Below are positions 56,129 to 64,000 of a stretch of DNA of 64,000 nucleotides, piece after piece (within the stretch, counting starts at the first letter, position 1; the number at the start of each line of letters is the position of its first letter). The notes beneath the pieces were generated by a model. The model was not told where the DNA came from, did no database searches, and worked only from the letters and a program-made list of their open reading frames with translations. Source of the DNA: Xylogone sp. PMI_703 (taxonomy: Eukaryota > Ascomycota > Leotiomycetes); assembly GCA_021399445.1 (NCBI GenBank), contig JAJTUQ010000005.1, forward strand, positions 2,914,001 through 2,978,000, read 5' to 3'. The position numbers and the translations under genes are program-made.

Positions 56129-58831
56129 CTAATCTAGAGGGAACTGATATAGAGGGAACTGATACTGGCTGAGCTGGACAAGAGCGGAGACAAACGAAGA
56201 CCGACATCTAGGACTAATCAACCTCAATGATTGCGTAATGTGGCTGAGAGTACTTTTTGTAGCTCCTCGACAGAGATATATAGGTTTTCCATCAGCCACG
56301 GCAGTATACATGAACCGACACTTGTGATCATTCTCCTTACATCGATTCTGCGTACTAGAATAAGTCCATAGCACCACAGCCGCATGAAACAATCCACACG
56401 ACCAGACGATGTTGACTTTGATTTTCAGATTACTTGTATCCGGTTGTGACTTTGTGTCTATGATCGACCACAGTTTCAGTGAATGTTGCACTGCTAATAC
56501 TGCTGTGTCTGTGTATGCCCAGTGGTACACGAAGTCTTGTATTTCCTTATCCACCGGCTTCTGACACATCAGATGGTGCGATATTTGGTGTAAGAAGTCC
56601 AATGGTGCAAGAAAACGGACATAGCTCAGGTGGTATAGCACGCAGCAGATGGTCAAATCTTTGTGAATCTGATGAGAATTGCTAAGTATTTGAATACTGT
56701 CCAGCGAGGCCTTGCTTTTTCGAAGTGCAGACAAAAGACCCTCTATGTCAAGTTGTGGATATTCGAGACTTTGCGAAGTATGGCCAGCAGAACTGGCAGG
56801 CACGGAAGGGAGTGAATAATTTGCTTGGTATATGGAATGTGGCTCTTCATTGTAATCCGGATTGTAGAATTGATTTTTATCCTCTATAGACTCATTGAGA
56901 GTGCTGAGTAATGAGACAGAATTCGGTGTCGCCAGAGCTTTTTGTAGTAGATACGGGTCGTGGCTATATTTCCAAACATAAACTTGAAGCACAAGAAGAA
57001 GCAATTTCAGACGAACTGAATCAAGTGGTGGTCCTCTTTCATCTTTGTCCATAGCAATTCTGAATATATTTGAAAACGCTAGGTCTGACCCTGCCGTATC
57101 ATCATGTTGGAATTCTGAGGAAAATCCCTCCCCGGCTTCAGAGATGGCCTTCCAAATAACATCAGAGCAGCGAGGTACGAGTTCGATATCTTCAACCGAA
57201 ACAAAAGGTTTTGTATTAAGTAATAAGGTGGTGTATATATCTGCCTTCAGCATCGTATACGCTAGTATCTTTCTCGCCTCGGCTGTCATTTTCCTAGACA
57301 ACATCTCTTCGTAGCTCCCAGGGCTGATCTTTGGATATATGTTTGTTCCCAGGTCATGAAAAAGTCCCATTCTCCTTGCTTGCGTAGCTAGGATTCCTCC
57401 CAGTCGCTGAGAGTACGAGAATGCTATCTTGTGTCCAAAATACAGCGCAGAAACTTGAATCAGAACTCTAGATTGGCCCAACCATAATGACTCCTCACTC
57501 ATGCTATGACAGCTCAATGGTGGTGCAGTGATATGCCGTCGAAGGCTTTCATGCATCAATGCACCGTACTGACGATATGCTGATTCAGCATACATCGCTC
57601 CGATAGATGTCATTGTAAGGTACAAAATCGGATGAAAAATATCAGGGTCAGATCCAAATACCGGCATGACTGGCCAGGATGGATAAAAGTTCTCCTTGAA
57701 GAGATCCACAAATCGGTAAAGGATGGGAACATTGGGATCAGGAACCTGAAAATTCGCCCAACTGAAGACTTCAAACAGTTTTAGAGATGATGCACGCCAA
57801 TATCCCTTGCGAGACTGTGCATTGTCGAATTCTGGCTCACGATCTAAAGCATGACGAACAAGCTCGTTAACTAGTTCAGATCTTGCAGATTCTGTAGATA
57901 TTTTGTTCTTGGGGTACTCAGGTTCCAAAGGAATCGATACTCCAAGATCCCCATTAGACCTATGGAAGAGAGCAGCTTGCATTTGTGAAAGCCTAACTGC
58001 TTCCGCAGTTTCTTTTTCGAATCTGTTGAGTGGTGGACTCTTTGACGGATGGTGACTATCTCTTGCATCTAATAACTCGTCGTTAGGGTGAGGAGATGTA
58101 TTGTCGTGGAGGAAAAGCCTCTCATGCAGCCACGGCCATCCAGTTGTGAATGGCTCATCTGATGTTACGATGTCGATAATACCTAACGGCAAAGTATCAT
58201 CTCTCGTATCAGCTGTTAGACTTTCCTCACTGAAATGCGCTGTATCATAGGCAGAATCAAAACTAGAAGGCCCCAATTCAGATTCAGAGACCCGCTGCAA
58301 GCCAAAATCATCAGCCAAGGTGAATAGGCTTGCATTACTATCTTCTGTGCTTTGGCTTTGCTCTAACTGCGCGCCTGAGACTCCTTCGGCAGATTCATGA
58401 TGTGGCAGAAACTGTTCTGAAAAATTGTCATCTTGAGTCTCTAGCCCCAGTTGGCTAAGAGAAATCGTCTTTCCATTCTGAGGAGCCTCACTGATCCTCA
58501 GTGAGGCACGGCTATAAGAACAATCCCTCCAGGAATCGACACATGTCTGACAGGGAACCTGCCCATCACACCTGGCTCTGGATTGTCTGCATCCATCGCA
58601 GGCGGTATGGCATCTCCGTCGCTTATATGAATGTGCCAAAGAACCAAACCTGGGATCGCCCTGGGAAATATTATCGTGTACTTGTGAGTGTCGAGATAAG
58701 AGGTCTTTTCTGTAGAAAGTGACTCCGCATATCAAGCAGGGGTGCTGCCGATTCTTGTGGTGGTTATGGCTATGGCGTGTCAGGGAACTCTGACTTGAGT
58801 ATGATCGGCCACATATTTCGCATATATACAT
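56129..58831 (-). CDS. Transcription factor with two C2H2 fingers and a Zn2Cys6 cluster
   Basis: A single exon of 900 residues. Finger 1 uses Cys4, Cys7, His20 and His24; finger 2 Cys32, Cys35, His48 and His52. A Zn2Cys6 cluster follows at Cys78, 81, 88, 94, 97 and 104. The middle and C-terminal part is the fungal transcription factor domain (around ILYLTMTSIGAMYAESAYRQYG and LLNTKPFVSVEDIELVPRCSD). The three DNA-binding modules in a row define a known but uncommon group of ascomycete regulators. The extreme C-terminus repeats YQFPL twice, encoded by a perfect 15-bp tandem duplication at 56135-56164. It is tail to tail with GH93; targets unknown. Confidence 0.9.
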   Translation of the reverse strand: MYICEICGRSYSSQSSLTRHSHNHHKNRQHPCLICGVTFYRKDLLSRHSQVHDNISQGDPRFGSLAHSYKRRRCHTACDGCRQSRARCDGQVPCQTCVDSWRDCSYSRASLRISEAPQNGKTISLSQLGLETQDDNFSEQFLPHHESAEGVSGAQLEQSQSTEDSNASLFTLADDFGLQRVSESELGPSSFDSAYDTAHFSEESLTADTRDDTLPLGIIDIVTSDEPFTTGWPWLHERLFLHDNTSPHPNDELLDARDSHHPSKSPPLNRFEKETAEAVRLSQMQAALFHRSNGDLGVSIPLEPEYPKNKISTESARSELVNELVRHALDREPEFDNAQSRKGYWRASSLKLFEVFSWANFQVPDPNVPILYRFVDLFKENFYPSWPVMPVFGSDPDIFHPILYLTMTSIGAMYAESAYRQYGALMHESLRRHITAPPLSCHSMSEESLWLGQSRVLIQVSALYFGHKIAFSYSQRLGGILATQARRMGLFHDLGTNIYPKISPGSYEEMLSRKMTAEARKILAYTMLKADIYTTLLLNTKPFVSVEDIELVPRCSDVIWKAISEAGEGFSSEFQHDDTAGSDLAFSNIFRIAMDKDERGPPLDSVRLKLLLLVLQVYVWKYSHDPYLLQKALATPNSVSLLSTLNESIEDKNQFYNPDYNEEPHSIYQANYSLPSVPASSAGHTSQSLEYPQLDIEGLLSALRKSKASLDSIQILSNSHQIHKDLTICCVLYHLSYVRFLAPLDFLHQISHHLMCQKPVDKEIQDFVYHWAYTDTAVLAVQHSLKLWSIIDTKSQPDTSNLKIKVNIVWSCGLFHAAVVLWTYSSTQNRCKENDHKCRFMYTAVADGKPIYLCRGATKSTLSHITQSLRLISPRCRSSFVSALVQLSQYQFPLYQFPLD
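56135..56164. repeat. 15-bp tandem duplication at end of regulator gene
   Basis: TAGAGGGAACTGATA occurs twice in direct succession. The unit is a multiple of three and keeps the frame, adding one YQFPL unit before the last residue. Confidence 0.9.
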
Positions 58832-60103
58832 TGAAGACTACAGTTTTGTCTGGTTGACCCAGAACCCTCTCATCAATTGATAGTTGTAGTGTAGATAGTA
58901 CAGTGGCTGAGGATCGGGATCGCCTGTATGCGGGGAAGGAGCGGGAATCATCCATCCACTTGCACCTGCAAATCCGGCAGTTACGGTAGTGCACTACAAC
59001 GAACTAATACTCCGCTCCGGAGCTGAGCCGCCCAACCTTATAACTTATGATTTACTTATTATGAGACAATAATCTGATAAATTCCTTAACTCTCAAAGAA
59101 AAACGACTATTTTCTGTAGTATGACCAGCAATTCAGGTGCCAGGATCTCCATGCTATTTGACCGGTGCATTTGAACGCTGAATGAGCTGTGCACCGCTAA
59201 AGAGGATTCTTCTTCATAAATTAAATTTGTAGTTCCAACTAATATTGAAATCTTTAGTTTAAAAGGTGGCCTTGGTTTTGATGAGTGATTATGATTGTGG
59301 AAGATGGCGTTACGATCAGACGTAGCTCACATTGATCCATGAGCTAGCATAAGGAACGAAAGACCGGCCTATACGGATGGCACATAAAGTTCAGATAATC
59401 AAGACTGGAATTGATATTAATTATGAGTGTAACTAGGTTTTCACTTATTTAGTTACGTGATTAGCTCATAAAACGCTAGTTCACTGCGACGTGATCATGA
59501 AACGCAGCAGGTATATATTTTCTATAACTAAAGATCTGTACAAATACTAATCTTATTAGAGTATCGAGGACAGAGACAGCAAGCGAGGCGGCAGGCAGGG
59601 ATTTATTTAATTTCAGATACCGCGTTTGGTAAGGTGATATGGAATCTTGCACTCATGACCCATGGCACAACATTGGATCGCCAAGCCCTACCCAGCACCA
59701 TGCACCGGACTTTCGGGATGATTAAGCCATTCTAATTCCAGTAGTATAATACAAAATTTGCAATCAGAGGACAAACTTAAATTCTTATCCCACCAAAAAT
59801 AAGCTGACATATCGGTCTCCAGCGAGAGATCGGACACAGGCATTCTGATTCGTTCACTCGCAGACGATTTCCCTAATAGGAAGCTATGGGCAACGTTCTA
59901 GTTCAATATGATATAGATTTCGTACTTGTAGATGTAAGAATCTAGAACTTGAGATGAGTATATATTGTTCTTGAGTTATTAAGATATAGCCTGCCACTAC
60001 TGAGAAGAATAACTTCCTACGTATTGGCTGCACAGTTGTCAGAGATATACAAAATTAAAAGTATCCAAAGTCTGCTTGGCAAGTGGATTTGTACAGAATT
60101 ACT
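58832..60103. other. Intergenic, divergent promoters
   Basis: About 1.27 kb between the divergent regulator and P450 genes. AT-rich; no gene, repeat or RNA recognised. Confidence 0.5.
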
Positions 60104-61890
60104 ATGTCTCTCTCTTCAGCATGCTTGTACGCAATTGGAGCCGGATTCCTCTCGCACATTGCCTACTTTAAGCATGGAGAACATGTTACAGACGGGCTGC
60201 AAGTGATACAGACCTTTACGCTTGCAACAATAACAATCTTCATCATCTATCTCCAATCAGACTGGAATTTGCTCACAGCACTTACATATACAATCGCAAT
60301 CGACACTTCCTTTCTGCTCTCACTATTTACCTCCATCTTCATCTACAGGGTTTTCCTCCACCGCACGCGCTCATTCCCAGGTCCCTTCTGGGCGGGAGTT
60401 TCCAAAATGTACATCTCATACCACAGTTATCCCCGATTCGACAGTTTCCGACGTCTGGAGAAGTTGCACAAGCAGTACGGGAATTTCGTACACATTGGAC
60501 CGAATGAGATTGCCATATTCGATCCCGCGGCAGTTCCGGTAATCTCGAAATTCAAGAAGGGGCCGTTTTACGCCTCAAGTGACCGTGTTGTAACCATACA
60601 GAGGATCCGGGATCCTAAACTACACGCGCAGAGGCGTCGGGTGTGGGATAAAGGCTTTAACGCGAAAGGTATTTAACCAGTCTCTGTGGCTTGTAGGATC
60701 TCTAACATTACTAGCACTCAAGAGCTATGAAGACAGAGTGGAAACTGTAATACAGACTTTTGTCAGAGAGATGTATGCTCATTCAGGGAATGTTCTCAAT
60801 CTCCATGAGTGGTTACTATGGACGATGTTCGATTCGATGGGTTCAGTAGTCTTCGGGAGGCCATTTGGCACTATTGAGAGAAGAGGTCACCCTGCCTTGG
60901 ATATCCTGGACAAATCGGTGCTCCCAATTGCTATCCTTGGGCCCATACCATGGGCTCTTAACCTCATGAGACAACTACCGGGGACGCATTTCAATGTGTT
61001 TGCTAAATTGTGTGCAGATTTCGTCGATGAGCGAGTGCGAGTAAGTTATCTGCCGATTTCGGAAATATATTTGAGAGCACGGTTTGATTTTACGTTTTCT
61101 AGGCACATGAGACTATGGAAGATATGGACGTGATGGGGAATCTTATTGATGTGTATCGTCGCAATCCAACTCCGGAAGAGTTAGCCCGGCTGCACGCGGA
61201 CTCCAGGTTTGCTGTATTAGCTGGCACGTAAGTAAAACCGCACCCTTTTCTTTGGTATTCTGGAAGTCTTTCAGGGATGTAAATTATTGACGTCGATTTG
61301 CTGCTAGAGAGACCACATTAGTAGCCTTGGTGTACTTATTCTACTACCTTGCGAAGCAGCCCGAACAGCAGACTAAGCTTCGCACAGAACTACTCAACTC
61401 CATTCGAGAGGATCCTCGATTCTATGTAAGCGCGAAAAGAAACAGCCCTCATCTTGACGCAGCCATTAACGAGATTCTTCGCTTGTGGCATGGTGTTCTC
61501 TCCGGGATTCAGCACGTAACTCCTCCTGAGGGAGCCATGATCAACAAGACCTGGATTCCTGGAGGAGTGAATGTCACCACTCCATTCTACGTCGTCCATC
61601 GGCTCGAAAGCTCCTATCCTAGGGCTGAGGAGTTCATTCCAGAGAGGTGGTACTCTCAACCGGAGCTCATCAAGGATAATAACGGATATGCGCCCTTCTC
61701 ATTGGGACCTGCTAGTTGCCCTGGGAAGCAGCTTGGGCTATTTCAGATGCGAGCATTTGTTACGCATGTTCTCACGAGGTTCTCGGTGGAATTTGCGCCT
61801 GGTATTGATGAAGATGAGACCTTGACGAAGACTACGGATCGTTTTGCTCATAGTCCTGGACCTTTGAAGGTTATTCTAACTCCTTTGTGA
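60104..61890 (+). CDS. Cytochrome P450 monooxygenase
   Basis: Four exons (60104-60668, 60715-61040, 61103-61227, 61308-61890) give 532 residues. Three hydrophobic N-terminal segments suggest anchoring in the endoplasmic reticulum. RSFPGPFWAGVSKMY is the proline hinge, the I-helix reads VLAGTETTLVALVYL, the K-helix ExxR is in INEILRLW, and the heme-binding loop is FSLGPASCPGKQLG with the Cys ligand. The fold and the PGPF(W/L)A hinge resemble fungal secondary-metabolism P450s. The substrate is unknown. The start is the Met of MSLSSACLYAIG, with no better upstream ATG. Confidence 0.92.
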
Positions 61891-63043
61891 CCAAAAAGGT
61901 GACAGACCCAAAGTATCGAGGCAGGTTTAATTACTATGGGAGGCATTGTCGGACTTCCAAGAGAGCGTCATCGACATCTTGTGTAAGGGCTTGGCAGCAG
62001 CTGTCAATGTTGACAATGGACATGTCGCGATGGCTATATGGTATGATAATTAATCTTGCGGATATCCTGATGATTTTACTGGCGTGTTGGTAATGCCATA
62101 GCCACGCAATCCTGTGGTAGGAGACAGGAATTTTGATGTTCAGTAAACCGACGATGACGCACGCCAAGGGCTTGGGAGCTTGGGGTCGAGACAAATTTTG
62201 CAACGAGCCCAGGGTCCCTGACGAGAGCCATGAATTCGAAATACGGTGATGGTGAACTATCCTGCAAGGACTTGCGATAGTAAAGATCTTCATAGAACAG
62301 ACAATTGCTCGCAGAATACGAATTAATTAAATCAATGGTGTGAGAGATCAACTGATTAGCCGTATCTCTGGCAGGCATGGTTATTGAGCGTTTGATAGGC
62401 TTACAGTATTACCATGAACGCTCCAAAAATCCTCTCTCAACCAGAGAGAAATATCTTTCAATGCCTCGGAAGCTGTCTATAGTATGTAATTGATAATCAC
62501 AGACAAAAGATTATAATCAATTGCACATGAAGAAAGCAGCTGTTGACATCTCCGTAGCTTCCATGACTGCCGCTATATATAGAAGCTGTAACGGTCAGAC
62601 TAAACCCCTACGGTGCTGTAGTCCAGCTACTTCAGGGGCCCGGATGGCTCCATCAAGAGCACTTCTACTTCTTTAACAAGAGCCTTTCTTTCAAAACTGC
62701 AGCATAATAGACGTAGACTGATCAAAATATTAATTACGATCAGATCTACCTCCGTATATACAGTATGTTAAAATAGTTATCCAGTTCTTCACCTTGGAGC
62801 TTGATGGACCCTGGTGGGCGCGCGTGATTACCGCTTTTGCTTACTCACGGGCAGCGTTGCATTCGCTGACCTGGCAGAAAATTAATGACATCAAACCCTT
62901 CCATTCCCTCATTATTCAACCACCTTCCCTCCTTTCCCATCTTGTTAATATCTCTATCCAAACATCACACTCTTCTCCGTCCTGGCTCCTTACCATGATA
63001 TAGAAACGAACACGCTAAACAGCGACAATACTTCCAACGAGCC
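61891..63043. other. Intergenic, GC shift towards the last gene
   Basis: About 1.15 kb. Antisense frames at 61934-62293 and 62076-62378 overlap and show no family signature. The promoter of the next gene lies after about 62780. Confidence 0.45.
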
Positions 63044-64000
63044 ATGCCAACCGTCGTCCGAGGCAGCGCGCGATCCAGCTCCCTTCCCCAGCTCGACACC
63101 CAGCAGCAGCAGTTCTCGCCACCAACGAGCCCAACTGATGGCGGCCGACGCGTGACATTCGACCAAGGTCGAGAAGAACCTCCTTCCTCCCCTCTCAGCT
63201 CGCGCATCTTCCCTCCCCGACTCTCGACCTCCAGCCGTCGTCGCTCCTCCCATCACTATCGCGACCGTGATCGCGACCTCGAGAACGGCGCCGATGCATA
63301 CTACGACAGCCGGGCTGCTACCCACCGGGAATTCCGGAGACGCGCCAGCACCCTGCAATCATACTACCTCGAGCACCCAGAGCTGCTGCCTCAGCTGCCC
63401 TTCACCTTCCGACATGGCTTCAAGCGCTGGAAGCTCGCCGGCTACATTGCGCTGATGGTCTTCGACGCCTGCGTCGTCCCCATCATGCTGTACTATGCCA
63501 TGACCTTTGGCGGGGACGTGCAGGGCTACATCGTGTTTGCCGTCGTCACGGCCATCTGGGGAGGACCGACCTACGTCGAGTTCGCCGTGCGGTCCCTGCG
63601 GCTGATCAAGCGCGAACATTTCTACAAGCCGTTGGGTGCCAATCAGCGATGGGTCTTCGACATCACGAACTGGATCCTGATCCTGACCATCTCGTCCGTC
63701 ACGGCGCTCCTCATTGTCGGCGCTGCCCCGCACGATGTGTTCTTGCGCGTGCTGTCCATGCCAGGGCCAGCTATCCTGTACTGTTTGTCCGGCCCCATCT
63801 TCCTCTTGAGCCTCTACAGTGCCCGCGGGTGGAAGGCTCCTTTCCGGATCAGTTCCACGGCCAAGGGAGACCACGTCTTACCGGGCATCTACTACATTGT
63901 CGAGGATATCGTGTCGGTGAATTCAGGAGGAGGTCGACCGTTTCGCGAAGGACTAGCTGCTCGATACAATGCGAGCCCCATCTTCCGCAAGATGATCAGG
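63044..64000 (+). CDS. Multi-spanning fungal membrane protein (5' part)
   Basis: The frame is open from ATG 63044 to the window edge (319 codons) without intron or stop. The first 100 residues are polar and rich in Ser, Arg and Pro, and probably cytosolic and disordered. Then come at least four hydrophobic segments, near LAGYIALMVFDACVVPIMLYY, YIVFAVVTAIWGGP, WILILTISSVTALLIVGAAP and ILYCLSGPIFLLSLYSA. I recognise no named family. Its GC content is clearly higher than elsewhere in the window, probably a conserved housekeeping-type gene. A long antisense frame at 63359-63874 is a shadow of it. Confidence 0.8.
   Translation, partial: MPTVVRGSARSSSLPQLDTQQQQFSPPTSPTDGGRRVTFDQGREEPPSSPLSSRIFPPRLSTSSRRRSSHHYRDRDRDLENGADAYYDSRAATHREFRRRASTLQSYYLEHPELLPQLPFTFRHGFKRWKLAGYIALMVFDACVVPIMLYYAMTFGGDVQGYIVFAVVTAIWGGPTYVEFAVRSLRLIKREHFYKPLGANQRWVFDITNWILILTISSVTALLIVGAAPHDVFLRVLSMPGPAILYCLSGPIFLLSLYSARGWKAPFRISSTAKGDHVLPGIYYIVEDIVSVNSGGGRPFREGLAARYNASPIFRKMIR

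Noticed and set aside
61934..62378. Two overlapping antisense frames after the P450
   Set aside because: They overlap in different frames, cannot be spliced together convincingly and match no family I know.
63359..63874. 171-codon antisense frame
   Set aside because: Mirror of the GC-rich membrane protein gene; low-complexity Gly/Asp/Glu composition.

Overview
The window is nuclear DNA from a filamentous ascomycete (Pezizomycotina). Most genes are split by short introns of about 50-80 bp with GT..AG ends and CTAAC/CTGAC-like branch sites. The gene content is typical of such moulds: a modin-like protein, Zn2Cys6 regulators, an UNC93-like transporter, a fused BioD-BioA, GH28/GH76/GH93 enzymes and a P450. 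I cannot fix the genus from sequence alone. No tRNA, rRNA, CRISPR array or intact transposon was seen. I rebuilt exon structures by joining reading frames at splice sites; unless stated otherwise, every model given closes in frame.

Layout. 1-2.7 kb: the 3' end of an unknown gene, then a modin-like gene. 3.8-10.6 kb: an UNC93-like transporter, a Baeyer-Villiger-type flavin monooxygenase and a luciferase-fold (NtaA/DmoA-type) monooxygenase; the two oxygenases are divergent from a 1 kb promoter. 10.7-13.4 kb: an M1 aminopeptidase with a GC-AG intron. 14.2-16.3 kb: a probably broken fungal gene with a helical N-terminus and a zinc ribbon. 17.7-27.4 kb: a biotin-centred block, with an aldo/keto reductase, bioF (KAPA synthase), the divergent bioDA fusion, an SDR-fold protein and a Zn2Cys6 regulator. 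28-37.7 kb: a hydrolase relic, a flavodoxin-fold reductase, a secreted cupredoxin-like protein, a secreted FAD oxidase, a glutathione S-transferase and a zinc alcohol dehydrogenase. 40.1-44.0 kb: an amidase and a nitrilase; the nitrilase is frameshifted by an 11-bp tandem duplication. 44.5-56.0 kb: GH28, a paraoxonase-like protein, GH76 (Dcw1/Dfg5 type), a cystathionine gamma-lyase-like PLP enzyme and GH93. 56.1-64 kb: a large C2H2 plus Zn2Cys6 regulator, a P450, and the 5' part of a GC-rich membrane protein that runs off the window.

How the genes may work together. The clearest pathway is biotin: BioF makes KAPA, and BioDA converts KAPA through DAPA to dethiobiotin. BioF ends in PRL, a possible peroxisomal signal, in line with the known peroxisomal KAPA step in Aspergillus. 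BioF and the BioA half both use pyridoxal phosphate, and the neighbouring reductase resembles pyridoxal reductases. No biotin synthase (bioB) is in the window. A second functional pair is amidase plus nitrilase, with GATA-type sites upstream of the nitrilase, which suggests nitrogen scavenging that has decayed in this strain. The rest looks like general accessory and plant-polymer metabolism.
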